Shown: positions 1-7,880 of the stretch, in pieces
Position numbering within the stretch: the stretch's first letter is position 1
Layout: each line of letters begins with the position of its first letter
Source: Alphaproteobacteria bacterium
GTDB lineage: Bacteria; Pseudomonadota; Alphaproteobacteria; GCA-2731375
Assembly (NCBI GenBank): GCA_030746635.1
Contig: JASLMH010000038.1
Span: 1 to 32,133 of the forward strand
Length of the DNA: 32,133 bases
Direction: 5' to 3'
Position numbers and translations under genes: made by a program
The notes under the pieces: model-generated
The model's input: the letters and a program-made list of their open reading frames with translations, nothing else
What the model was told of the DNA's origin: nothing
The model's database searches: none

Positions 1-249
1 GTTGAGCCCGGCGCCGTGCAGCCACGGCACGCCCACGAGGCATCGGAGCAGATCTGGTGGGCGATCAGCGGCGGCGGCACCCTGTTGCTGGCCGATGAGG
101 AACGGCGCCCGTTCAGCGCCGGCGAGGTCGCCCGCTTCGCCGATGGCGATATGCATGGATTCGAAAACACCGGCGCGGAGCCCTTCGTCTATGTCGCGGT
201 GACCGCGCCACCGATCAATTTCGACGCCGCCTATCGGCAGCGGGTGTGA
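1..249 (+). CDS. Cupin-domain protein, C-terminal part (cut by window edge)
   Basis: The frame is open from base 1 (first codons read V-E-P-G-A-V-Q-P-R-H) to a TGA at 247-249, so the gene starts outside the window. What is left is a small beta-barrel pattern typical of cupins: a metal-binding-like H-A-H-E segment, then G-G-G-T-L-L-L-A-D, then a GEVARFADGDMHGFENTG segment that matches the second cupin motif (G-x5-P-x-G-x2-H-x3-N) apart from its Pro. The HAHE histidines and glutamate and the later His are candidate metal ligands. Cupins of this length can be isomerases, dioxygenases or sensors, so no substrate can be given. The next gene on the same strand starts 143 bases downstream. Confidence 0.7.
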   Translation, partial: VEPGAVQPRHAHEASEQIWWAISGGGTLLLADEERRPFSAGEVARFADGDMHGFENTGAEPFVYVAVTAPPINFDAAYRQRV

Positions 250-392
250 TTGGATCGCCGGAGCGCCGCCGGCATCTTCGCCGGATTGCCCAAGCAGGGC
301 CGGACGTTCGTGTGCTACGATCCTGAAGGCGCTGGTTGGTTTTGCGGCCTGCCGGCGATCCTATTGGTTGTCCGGGGCGATGTGAAGATCCG

Positions 393-2153
393 ATGAATGG
401 GGGCAAGGTCGAGCGGCGGCTGGCGGCGATCGTCGCCATCGACGTGGCCGGCTACAGCCGGCTGATGAGCGCCGACGAGGAGGGGACCCTGGCCCGGCTG
501 AAGGCGCATCGGGCGGCGATCGATCCAATCGGCGAGAAATACGGCGGCCGCATCGTCGGTACGGCGGGCGACGGCTTGCTGCTTGAATTTCCCAGCGTGG
601 TCGACGCGGTCAATGCCTCGGTCGAGGCGCAGGGGCTGATACACGAACGCAACCAGGGACTGCCGGACGAGAAAAAGATGGAGTTTCGCCTCGGCGTCAA
701 TCTGGGCGACGTGATGGTCGACGGCGACAACATCTATGGTGATGGCGTCAACATCGCCGCCCGGCTGGAAGGATTGGCCGAGCCCGGCGGCGTGTGCCTG
801 TCCAACGCGGCCTACGAACAGATCCGCGACCGGGTCGAATATGGCTTCGAGGATCTGGGGGAAGTGTCGGTGAAGAACATCGCCCGACCGGTGCGGACGT
901 GGCGCTGGCGGATCGGCGCGATGGCGGACCAGCCGGCGGTGGCGGCGGTACAAGCCGAAGACCGGCCCTGCGTCGCGGTATTGCCTTTCAACAACATGAG
1001 CGGCGATGACGAGCAGGAGTATTTCGCCGACGGCATATCGGAAGACATCATCACCGCCCTGTCCAGATTTCAGGAATTCCTGATCATCGCCCGCAACACC
1101 ACCTTCACCTACAAGGGCACGGCCGTCGACATCAAGCAGGTGGCCGGCGAACTGGGTGCCCGCTACGTGCTCGAGGGCAGCGTCCGCAAGGGCGGCAACC
1201 GGGTGCGGATCACGGCCCAGTTGATCGATGCCGATACCGGCAATCATCTCTGGGCGGAACGTTACGACCGGGAACTCGACGACATCTTCGCGGTCCAGGA
1301 CGAAATTACCGAAGCTGTCGTCGGCGCCATCGAGCCGCAGATCTACGCCGCCGAAAGATTGCGGGGACAGAAGAAGGCGCCCAGCAACCTTGGCGCCTGG
1401 GATTGTGTGACGCGGGCGCTGTTTCTGATCGACAAGGTCACCAGGGAAGACTTCCAGGCAGCGCGGGAGCTGCTCGACCAGGCCATCGCGCTCGATCCCG
1501 ACTATGCCTTGGCCTACAGCCTGCAGGCTTTCGTCAGCACCTGGAATGCCGTGTCCGGCTGGGGCCAGCGCGCCGACCGGGAATTGGCGCGGGCCGAGCA
1601 ATTGGCGCAGCGGGCGCTCGCCCTGGACGCCGATGACGCCTGGGCGCACTACGGTGTCGGATTTATCTACGTGATGACGCGGCGGTCGGAGGCCGCGATC
1701 GCCGCCATGCGGACGGTGACCGAGATAAATCCGGGTCTGACTATCGGCCAAATTGGCCTGGGCATGGCCTATGCCTATGCCGGCCGTTCGGACGAGGCCG
1801 TGGCGAAATTGGAAACGGTCCTGCGAACCAATCCCCGGGGATCGTTCAATTTCACCGCCACCGGATTTACGGCCCTGGCCCATTTCCTGGCGGGGCGGCA
1901 CGATAGGGCCATCGAACTGGCCGATAATAGTATCCGGGAGCGGCCCGATTTCATCGTCTCGCGGCTGGTCAGGGTGGCCGCCTTGGGACTTTCCGGTGCC
2001 GAGGCCGAGGCCGGGAAGGCGGTCAAGGATGCCTTGGCCATCCTCCCCGAGACCACGGTGGCGAAACAGGCCCGATTTTTCCCGATATCGGATGACGCGG
2101 CGCTGCAAACCGACCTCGATGGCCTGCGCCAGGCGGGCATGCCCGAGGATTAG
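393..2153 (+). CDS. Class III adenylate/guanylate cyclase with TolB-like domain and TPR repeats
   Basis: The 586-residue protein begins with a class III nucleotidyl cyclase domain (about 1-175): the metal Asp lies in AIDVAGYSRLM (D17), a second in GTAGDGLLLEF (D60), and GDGVNIAARLEGLA carries the transition-state Asn/Arg pair (N120, R124). It should therefore make cAMP (or cGMP). A TolB-like N-terminal fold follows (about 192-290: VAVLPFNNMSGDDEQEYFADG), then TPR-like helical repeats to the end. This cyclase-TolB-TPR arrangement is common in alphaproteobacteria. No signal peptide or membrane segment is seen, so it is probably cytoplasmic. The track starts at 336, but the ATG at 393 (MNGGKVERR) fits the family start. 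The gene stands alone, followed by a sigma-54 promoter region. Confidence 0.88.
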   Translation: MNGGKVERRLAAIVAIDVAGYSRLMSADEEGTLARLKAHRAAIDPIGEKYGGRIVGTAGDGLLLEFPSVVDAVNASVEAQGLIHERNQGLPDEKKMEFRLGVNLGDVMVDGDNIYGDGVNIAARLEGLAEPGGVCLSNAAYEQIRDRVEYGFEDLGEVSVKNIARPVRTWRWRIGAMADQPAVAAVQAEDRPCVAVLPFNNMSGDDEQEYFADGISEDIITALSRFQEFLIIARNTTFTYKGTAVDIKQVAGELGARYVLEGSVRKGGNRVRITAQLIDADTGNHLWAERYDRELDDIFAVQDEITEAVVGAIEPQIYAAERLRGQKKAPSNLGAWDCVTRALFLIDKVTREDFQAARELLDQAIALDPDYALAYSLQAFVSTWNAVSGWGQRADRELARAEQLAQRALALDADDAWAHYGVGFIYVMTRRSEAAIAAMRTVTEINPGLTIGQIGLGMAYAYAGRSDEAVAKLETVLRTNPRGSFNFTATGFTALAHFLAGRHDRAIELADNSIRERPDFIVSRLVRVAALGLSGAEAEAGKAVKDALAILPETTVAKQARFFPISDDAALQTDLDGLRQAGMPED

Positions 2154-2293
2154 GGCGGGGTGGAAATCACCCAGCGATCCCCTCGCTCATTCCAGCTCGT
2201 CCGCCGCCAAACCGTCGGTAGATTTTACATCCTTGGCGATGTTCGCATGGCGAGCGTTGCATAAGCCATTGAAAAATCACGCTTCGACGAGGT

Positions 2294-2309
2294 TGGCACG
2301 AATCTTGCT
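2294..2309 (+). promoter_or_regulatory. Sigma-54 (RpoN) -24/-12 promoter
   Basis: TGGCACGAATCTTGCT matches the sigma-54 consensus TGGCAC-N5-TTGCW exactly, with 10 bases between the invariant GG and GC. Initiation about 12 bases downstream of GC would fall near 2320 and give a leader of about 30 nt before the PEP-CTERM ATG at 2351. This implies control by an enhancer-binding activator and RpoN. No activator gene lies in the window. Confidence 0.88.
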
Positions 2310-2350
2310 TGGTTCTGACCAAGCTATTTGTCGTTTCGAGGATTTGACGG

Positions 2351-2950
2351 ATGTTCACCTCCACCCTGAACCGGCTGGTCGCGGCGCTGGTCCTGGCCTT
2401 TGGTTTGGTCGCCACGGCCCAGGCATCGACTGTGATCGATTTCAGTTCCGTCGACAACTACACCCCGACGGGCCTGATCGAGCGGATTGGCGATGTCAGC
2501 TTCAGCTATGATCTGTACACCAATCCCGACGGCTTCTATTTGAACCTCGGCTATGCCTCCAACTATTACGGCGAGCGCAAGGAATTCTTCACTTTCGACG
2601 ATGCTGTGCTGCTTGAAAGCCTGGATATTCATGGGAATTATTGCTGCATAAACCCGGACAACATCATCCTCAATCTTTACGACGCGGCGGACAGTCTGCT
2701 GAACTCGGTGAGTTTCGCGGCGCCGGCCAGTTTCCAGACCATCGTCCTGAACGAAAATAACGTGAAGTGGGTGGAGATCGATTTCACCGGCGGCGGCCCG
2801 GCCTACGGCGACGGCCGGACCCATGCCTGGTGGGGACTGGACAACATTACCTATTCCGAGGCCATCGCGGCGGCACCGGAGCCGTTCAGCGGCGCCCTGC
2901 TGGGTGTCGGTCTGCTTGGCCTGGGTATGTTACGTCGCCGGCGGGCGTAG
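2351..2950 (+). CDS. Secreted PEP-CTERM domain protein
   Basis: This 199-residue protein has an N-terminal signal peptide (MFTSTLNRLVAALVLAFGLV, predicted cut after about TAQAS). It ends in a PEP-CTERM sorting signal: A-P-E-P, then the hydrophobic stretch SGALLGVGLLGLGML, then RRRRA. Proteins of this type are recognised by an exosortase, which removes the tail at the membrane; they are usually linked to exopolysaccharide, biofilm or floc matrix. The middle part (about 26-170) is rich in Asp, Asn, Tyr and Gly with beta-rich character, and has a Cys-Cys pair in GNYCCINPD. No specific fold is recognised. A GAGG lies about 10 bases before the ATG, and a perfect sigma-54 promoter is just upstream. 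No exosortase gene is in the window. Confidence 0.85.
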   Translation: MFTSTLNRLVAALVLAFGLVATAQASTVIDFSSVDNYTPTGLIERIGDVSFSYDLYTNPDGFYLNLGYASNYYGERKEFFTFDDAVLLESLDIHGNYCCINPDNIILNLYDAADSLLNSVSFAAPASFQTIVLNENNVKWVEIDFTGGGPAYGDGRTHAWWGLDNITYSEAIAAAPEPFSGALLGVGLLGLGMLRRRRA

Positions 2951-2970
2951 TTCGCTTCCTTCAGACCAGC

Positions 2971-3822
2971 CTAGACCTCGATTTCCATCAGATCGTGGCC
3001 GACCAGCACTTGGCCGTCGAAGTCGCGCCGGGCGTCATTCTCGACTTGGCGGAGTAAGTCCTCCGATTTGCGGCGGAGGTGAGTCAACGCGAGGGTGCCG
3101 ACGCCGGCCTGGGCGGCGATCTTGCCGACGGCGCCCGAGGAGGCGAGGATGTAGGCGGCGATGATCTCGTGCTCCCGGTCGACGATCTCGGCCTCGGCGA
3201 AGTAACAGCATTGCACCAACAGGTCGGCGTTTGCGGCCAGGCGGTGCAGGCCGTCGCAGGCCACGGTGTCGCCGCTGATCGCCACCACCTTGCCCGCCGC
3301 CTCGATGCGGAAGCCGAGGCAACACCACTCTTCCTGTGAAATGCCCAGGCCGTGGCCGTGTTCCACCCGTTCGGCGCGGACCAGGCAGGCACTGTCATCA
3401 AGGGCGACGCCGGCGTCGATATCACTGACCGGCACCAGTTCGCGGACATCCGCCAGGGTATTGCCGGTCAGCTTGGCTTCGCGCCGGCGAAAGGCGATGT
3501 CGGCGCCATAGACCGTATCGAACAGGGCCGCCACGATGGCCGCGGTGCCGGGCGGGCCGAACACGGGCAGAGGTCGGCGCCGGCCGTTGTTCCAGGCCGA
3601 CAGCATCACGTCGTCCAGGCTGGCGATGTGGTCGAAATGGTGGTGGGTGACGAACACGGCGTCGAGGTCTTCGGGCCGGACGCCGGCCCGAACGAGCTGT
3701 GCGCAGGCGCCCCGGCCGGCGTCGAACAGCAGCCGGAGGCCCGCCGCCTCGACCAGGGCGGCCGGTCCCATGCGGTCGGGGTCCGGTTTCGGCCCACCGG
3801 TGCCGAGCAGGATTGTCTTCAA
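2971..3822 (-). CDS. Metallo-beta-lactamase-fold hydrolase (RNase Z/arylsulfatase-like group)
   Basis: The 283-residue protein begins MKTILLGTGGPKPDPDRMG, the usual first strand and glycine turn of this MBL group, and carries the zinc motif T-H-H-H-F-D-H (about residues 59-65). Later metal ligands are suggested by SGDTVACDG and by a C-terminal ALTHL. The order fits the RNase Z/ElaC and arylsulfatase-like branch of the superfamily, but a tRNase Z exosite arm is not evident, so the substrate is open. The start is a TTG at 3822, supported by a GGGGA about 7 bases upstream; no better ATG lies near. The gene converges on the PEP-CTERM gene with only 20 bases between stops. Confidence 0.8.
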   Translation of the reverse strand: MKTILLGTGGPKPDPDRMGPAALVEAAGLRLLFDAGRGACAQLVRAGVRPEDLDAVFVTHHHFDHIASLDDVMLSAWNNGRRRPLPVFGPPGTAAIVAALFDTVYGADIAFRRREAKLTGNTLADVRELVPVSDIDAGVALDDSACLVRAERVEHGHGLGISQEEWCCLGFRIEAAGKVVAISGDTVACDGLHRLAANADLLVQCCYFAEAEIVDREHEIIAAYILASSGAVGKIAAQAGVGTLALTHLRRKSEDLLRQVENDARRDFDGQVLVGHDLMEIEV

Positions 3823-3913
3823 GCGAAAGTCCCCGGGTGAGGTCTCGTTCCAGCCGGGACTATGGCGGGGCCGGTCGACATCGGCAACCGGGCGCGCCGA
3901 CGATCAGGGCGTA

Positions 3914-3943
3914 TCAAGAAAACGGGCGGCGATGCCGCCGCCC
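3914..3943 (-). terminator. Intrinsic terminator of the small secreted-protein gene
   Basis: On the minus strand a 7-bp G/C stem (GGGCGGC with GCCGCCC, 6-base loop) is followed by GTTTTCTT. It lies about 37 bases past the stop of the gene at 3980-4288 and before the MBL gene, so the two minus-strand genes are probably separate transcripts. Confidence 0.7.
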
Positions 3944-3979
3944 TTGCTTGGCGTCAATGGGGTGGATGAGGGGGCCGTC

Positions 3980-4288
3980 TCAGGACGGCATGTGCGCCGC
4001 CGGCGTCTCCGGCTTCGGCTCGATGTTCTCCCACCACTGCCCGGTGGCGACCACGCAGGCGCCGCCGTCCGGCATGGTGTAGAGGATCGTCCAACTGCCC
4101 TTGTCCGAGGCCAGAACCTCGACGATGTTGCCGTTGCTCGCGAGGCCCATGGCGGCCGGCTGCTCGCCGAAATCGGTGCCCAGCTTGGCCAGGATCTTGT
4201 CGCGCTCGCCGCAGGCGGCCTGCTGGGCCAGGGCCAGGCCCGGGGCCAGACCAGTCAGGATGATGGCGGTTGCCAGCGTGCGTTTCAT
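3980..4288 (-). CDS. Small secreted/periplasmic protein of unknown function
   Basis: The 102-residue product has a clear signal peptide (MKRTLATAIILTGLAPGLALA, cut before QQAA). The mature part is about 80 residues with two cysteines (C26 and C77), which could form one disulphide, and a segment SWTILYTMPDGGACVVATGQWW. This last segment resembles small periplasmic proteins of alphaproteobacteria that carry no assigned function. The start at 4288 has GGAG about 9 bases upstream. Upstream is a long AT-rich non-coding region; downstream is an intrinsic terminator, so it looks monocistronic. I do not recognise a specific family and give no function. Confidence 0.75.
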   Translation of the reverse strand: MKRTLATAIILTGLAPGLALAQQAACGERDKILAKLGTDFGEQPAAMGLASNGNIVEVLASDKGSWTILYTMPDGGACVVATGQWWENIEPKPETPAAHMPS

Positions 4289-4869
4289 CTTCGCTACTCC
4301 GATCCCGCGGCGGGGCCGCGATCCGGGCGTCTGAACCGACGGAACGCGTCCATACGCCGGTGGTCCTTGGTCGATCCAACAACAGGTCGTTGGATCAGCA
4401 TCGATGATATTAGCCGGCGAATACTAAAGATTGGTTAACGGAAAGAAATGATTTCGTTAACAAGTATAGATCGTTAGAAGCCTTTAGAAGAAAGGCGGAA
4501 AATCAGTGTCATTGAATCATGTAATTTTTCGGAATCAATGTCGGGTATTTCGAGATCGCCTGTACCATTCATGATTCCTGGAAATTGACTGTGGCCAGGG
4601 TATCGAATTGGCGGTAATCCAGCGACTCGTCATCCGACATGCCAGCACTTCGGTGCCATGACTTTCGTGTTCGCAGTGTAACGGCGGCATGACCATGACC
4701 GTCGACGACGAGGTGGCAGGGACCGGCGTCTTGGTGGTCGGGGCCGCCGGCGCGGCCCGCCGGGTGGGCCTGGACCACCGGGAGAACCGCCGGCTCGCCG
4801 CGTCGACCCATCGCCCCCGCGCTGCTATAACCAGCCGATAAACCCAATCAGCGAAACAAGGGGGCGATC
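4289..4869. other. Non-coding interval with GTTAAC palindrome and GANTC cluster
   Basis: This 581-base stretch separates divergent genes. Bases about 4395-4600 are far more AT-rich than the surroundings. Within it lies a palindrome with GTTAACG at 4434-4440 and CGTTAAC at 4455-4461, arms extending imperfectly inward. Three GANTC sites (the CcrM methylation motif) are at 4514, 4532 and 4573. The minus-strand ORF 4569-4847 of the track shows no recognisable family and is taken as spurious. A 50-codon plus-strand frame at 4689-4841 is discussed in the findings. The promoters of both flanking genes probably lie here, but no confident -35/-10 pair was found. Confidence 0.45.
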
Positions 4870-5979
4870 ATGGATGTACGGGCCGCGGTGGCGCACCAGG
4901 CGGGGGAGCCGCTGAGCATCGAGACGGTGCGGTTGGAAGGACCACGGGAAGGAGAGTGCCTGGTCGAGGTCAAGGCCACCGGCATCTGTCACACCGACGC
5001 CTTCACCCTGTCGGGCGCCGACCCGGAGGGCATCTTCCCGGCCATCCTGGGCCACGAGGGCGCCGGCGTGGTGGTCGAGGTCGGCCCCGGCGTCAGCAGC
5101 CTGGCCGCCGGCGATCACGTCATCCCGCTGTACACCCCGGAATGCCGGCAGTGCAAATTCTGCCTGAGCGGCAAGACCAACCTGTGTGGCGCCATCCGCG
5201 AGACCCAGGGCCAGGGCCTGATGCCGGACGGCAGCAGCCGGTTCAGTCTGGGCGGCGAGACCATCTATCACTACATGGGCACCTCGACCTTCGCCAACTA
5301 CACCGTGGTGCCGGAAATCGCCCTGGCCAAGATCCGCTCCGACGCGCCGTTCGACAAGGTTTGCTACATCGGTTGCGGCGTGACCACCGGCATCGGCGCG
5401 GTGACCAACACCGCCAAGGTCGAGGCCGGCGCCAAGGTGGTGGTGTTCGGCCTCGGCGGCATCGGCCTGAACGTGATCCAGGGCTGCCGCATGGTCGGCG
5501 CCGACGTCATCGTCGGGGTCGACACCAATCCGGCCAAGCGGGCCCTGGCCGAGCAGTTCGGCATGACCGATTTCGTTGATCCCGGGCAGGCCGACGACGT
5601 GGTCGGCCAGCTGGTGGAGCTTACCGGCGGCGGCGCCGACTACAGTTTCGAATGCATCGGCAACGTCGCCACCATGCGCCAGGCACTGGAATGCTGTCAC
5701 AAGGGCTGGGGCGAGAGCATCATCATCGGCGTCGCCGGGGCCGGGCAGGAGATCGCCACCCGGCCGTTCCAACTGGTCACCGGCCGGGTCTGGCGCGGTA
5801 CCGCCTTCGGCGGCGCCAAGGGCCGCACCGAGGTGCCGCGGATCGTCGATTGGTACATGGACGGCAAGATCAATATCGACGATCTGATCACCCACACCAT
5901 GCCGCTGGCGGAGATCAACACCGCCTTCGATCTGATGCACGAGGGCAAATCAATCCGCAGCGTCGTCACCTTCGACTAG
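4870..5979 (+). CDS. adhC/frmA: S-(hydroxymethyl)glutathione dehydrogenase / class III alcohol dehydrogenase
   Basis: This 369-residue zinc-dependent, medium-chain dehydrogenase belongs to class III, which oxidises S-hydroxymethylglutathione (formed from formaldehyde and glutathione) with NAD and also acts on S-nitrosoglutathione. Catalytic zinc ligands are C40 (GICHTD), H62 (GHEGAG) and C169 (GCGVTTG). The structural zinc site has the cysteine series C92, C95, C98 and C106 ([16 protein letters not shown]). The Rossmann motif is GLGGIGL (about 194-200). Length and motif order are those of the full family. The ATG has AAGGGGG upstream at good spacing. No S-formylglutathione hydrolase gene is adjacent, so the next step of formaldehyde oxidation is encoded elsewhere. 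It converges with the PAS-fold gene, 23 bases apart. Confidence 0.93.
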   Translation: MDVRAAVAHQAGEPLSIETVRLEGPREGECLVEVKATGICHTDAFTLSGADPEGIFPAILGHEGAGVVVEVGPGVSSLAAGDHVIPLYTPECRQCKFCLSGKTNLCGAIRETQGQGLMPDGSSRFSLGGETIYHYMGTSTFANYTVVPEIALAKIRSDAPFDKVCYIGCGVTTGIGAVTNTAKVEAGAKVVVFGLGGIGLNVIQGCRMVGADVIVGVDTNPAKRALAEQFGMTDFVDPGQADDVVGQLVELTGGGADYSFECIGNVATMRQALECCHKGWGESIIIGVAGAGQEIATRPFQLVTGRVWRGTAFGGAKGRTEVPRIVDWYMDGKINIDDLITHTMPLAEINTAFDLMHEGKSIRSVVTFD

Positions 5980-6002
5980 CTATTTGTCGGACCGAAGGGG
6001 CC

Positions 6003-6527
6003 TCAAACGAACAGCAGGTCCGGATCGAATGTTTCGTGGTCGGGGTAGTCGGCGTAGTACAGCATCAGGAATTTGTCGGCGGTTAGGCCATCGTTGGCCA
6101 GGGGGTAGACCGTCTTGACCGCCAGGGTTGGCATTCCGGCCGGCGTCGTCTCGCGCCGCTCCTGGCGCACCGGCGCGGCCTTTTCGATCGCTGCCAGATA
6201 GGGCGCCATGACGAATTCATACAGCTCCGCCGGCACGTGGCTGTCCAGATAGTCGGCGGTGCTGTCGCTGGCGTCCCGGCCGCCCACGGCACTGCCCTTC
6301 AGCCGGGTCCAGAGCCGCAGCGGAGGGCCGGGGATGATGTCATAGACGCATAGGTAGCCCATCCAGGGCCGCAGATCGGAAATGTCGAAGTCCCGACGCG
6401 CCGGCAGCGACCCGGGTTCCGGGCGCTTGGCTTCGTACAACTCATTGAAACCCTGGAACCGGGTTTCGAAGGGGTCGTCGGACGGGACCACGGCGCTCTC
6501 CGGCAACGCGGTGATGGACGACGTCAA
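6003..6527 (-). CDS. PAS-fold (PAS_5-like) protein
   Basis: The 174-residue protein resembles the alphaproteobacterial PAS_5-type family. Its core reads PARRDFDISDLRPWMGYLCVYD, then RLWTRLKGSAVGGRDASD, then a C-terminal VYPLANDGLTADKFLMLYYADY. These segments correspond to the usual pattern of a short region naming the PAS domain entry, the ligand-pocket strands and the last strands. It has no output domain, membrane segment or signal peptide. Such proteins are generally uncharacterised and might bind a small ligand or partner. It lies downstream of the M24 peptidase gene on the same strand, but a 28-bp-arm palindrome separates them, which may uncouple their expression. Confidence 0.75.
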   Translation of the reverse strand: MTSSITALPESAVVPSDDPFETRFQGFNELYEAKRPEPGSLPARRDFDISDLRPWMGYLCVYDIIPGPPLRLWTRLKGSAVGGRDASDSTADYLDSHVPAELYEFVMAPYLAAIEKAAPVRQERRETTPAGMPTLAVKTVYPLANDGLTADKFLMLYYADYPDHETFDPDLLFV

Positions 6528-6590
6528 CCGACCACAGCCCCCGAGCGGCGATCGGCACCAGCAAGCATAACCTGAACCGCGTCTTTGCCG

Positions 6591-6720
6591 CTAGTCGACA
6601 TCCCGTTTGATTGGATTCACCGGGCCACCCGCTCCCCCGTCCCAACCACCCCGAGGGTACCATCTGTGGGTGGTTGGGACGGGGGAGCGGGTGGCTTGGA
6701 TCAGACGAGAAATGCGCTAG
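6591..6720. repeat. Dispersed palindromic element, copy 1
   Basis: Two perfect inverted arms of 28 bases (6624-6651 and 6668-6695) enclose a 16-base loop with GGTACC at its core. Imperfect outer arms reach CTAG at both ends. The arms are identical to those of copy 2 at 17964-18095. The stop codon (TAG) of the M24 peptidase gene is the right-hand CTAG end. The 11 bases CGCTAGTCGAC occur at 6589-6599 and again at 6715-6725, which may be a target-site duplication. As RNA this would be an extremely strong hairpin between the M24 gene and the PAS gene. Confidence 0.9.
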
Positions 6721-7880
6721 TCGACGATGTAGGGTTCGAACGGCAGTTTGGAGAGCACTTCGTTGCCGTCGGCGGTGATCACCAGCGGCCGTTCCATGCG
6801 CAGGCCGCCGACGCCGGGCAGGTTGGCGGTGACGGCGATTTCCTGCATGTAATTGGGCTCGAGCACGTAATCGGGTTCCGAGACGCCGGCGATCGCCACG
6901 TCGGTCAGGGTGGGATACCACTCGTCGCCGAAATGGCCGATGCCGTGGCCGAAGCCGCGGATGAAGCCGCTCCAGCCCTGCTGCTCGACGAATTCCCGGG
7001 TGGCGCGGGCGACTTCGCCCAGGGTGCGGCCGGGCCGCATGTTCTCCACCACCTTGTGACAGGTGGCGGTGAAGCCTTCGATCACCCTGGCCTGCTCCTC
7101 CGACGGCCGGCCCAGCACCGCGTTGTGGGCGACGTCGCCCAGCATCAGGCCGTACATGCCGTGCAGGTCCAGCAGCACGAACTCGCCCCGCTGCAGCAAT
7201 TTGTCGGTGGCCGGGGTGCAGGCACCGGTCCAGGTGCGCGGCCCCGAGGCGATCTCCTGACCGCCGGTGAAGGTCCAGGCGAATTCGCTGCCGGCGTCGC
7301 GCATCGCCTTCTCGGCCACGCCGGCGATCTGTTTCTCGCTGATCCCGGGCCGCAGAATTTGGGCCACCGCTTCGTGGCCATGATCGACGATGGCCGCCGC
7401 CTGGCGCATCAGGCGTATCTCGGCGTCCTCCTTGACCAGGGTCAGCCGATCGATGATCGGGTGGCCGTCGACCAGTTCGGCCTCGGGCAGGGCGGCCGCC
7501 AAGTCATTGTATTCGACCCGGGTGATGAAACCCTCGGGCAGGTAGACCGAGGCGCCGTCCTCGATGCCCAGGCGGCCCCCGGCCAGTTCGAGCTCGGCGA
7601 TTTGCGCCGCCGCCGTCGCCATCATGGAGTCCCGGGAATAGCCGACGACCCGGCGCAGCCAACCCTCCTGGCGCAGGCGAATGGCATCCATCGAGGGACA
7701 GATCAGGGTGACCTCGCCCTGGGCCGGGATAACCACGGCGCTGCGCCAGGGGCAAAAGGCGCCGCAGGCATGGGTGACGGTCTTCAGCCGGGTGCCGATC
7801 AGCGCATCCAGGCCGGCCTCGGCCACCGCCGCCTGCATCCGGGCCAGCCGGCCCGTGGGATCCATATGCACGGTGTACAT
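6717..7880 (-). CDS. M24-family metallopeptidase (Xaa-Pro aminopeptidase/creatinase-like)
   Basis: The 387-residue protein has the N-terminal creatinase-like domain (about 1-150) and the pita-bread M24 catalytic domain (about 155-387). Expected metal ligands are all present: D238 (LLDLHG), D249 (LGDVAHN), a His in GHGIGH (312-316), E341 (YVLEPNYM) and E363 (GGLRMERPLVIT). It should cleave an N-terminal residue or dipeptide, or act as a creatinase-like hydrolase; the sequence does not settle the substrate. The track start at 7997 adds 39 atypical residues. The ATG at 7880 has a perfect AGGAGG 7 bases upstream and is chosen. Its stop codon falls at the boundary of the palindromic element. Confidence 0.85.
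   Translation of the reverse strand: MYTVHMDPTGRLARMQAAVAEAGLDALIGTRLKTVTHACGAFCPWRSAVVIPAQGEVTLICPSMDAIRLRQEGWLRRVVGYSRDSMMATAAAQIAELELAGGRLGIEDGASVYLPEGFITRVEYNDLAAALPEAELVDGHPIIDRLTLVKEDAEIRLMRQAAAIVDHGHEAVAQILRPGISEKQIAGVAEKAMRDAGSEFAWTFTGGQEIASGPRTWTGACTPATDKLLQRGEFVLLDLHGMYGLMLGDVAHNAVLGRPSEEQARVIEGFTATCHKVVENMRPGRTLGEVARATREFVEQQGWSGFIRGFGHGIGHFGDEWYPTLTDVAIAGVSEPDYVLEPNYMQEIAVTANLPGVGGLRMERPLVITADGNEVLSKLPFEPYIVD

Noticed and set aside
315-2108. 597-aa minus-strand ORF opposite the cyclase gene
   Set aside because: No recognisable domain; the plus strand carries a complete cyclase-TolB-TPR protein.
4825-5940. 371-aa minus-strand ORF opposite the class III alcohol dehydrogenase
   Set aside because: The plus-strand gene has all zinc and cofactor motifs; the antisense frame is Asp/His/Gly-rich noise.
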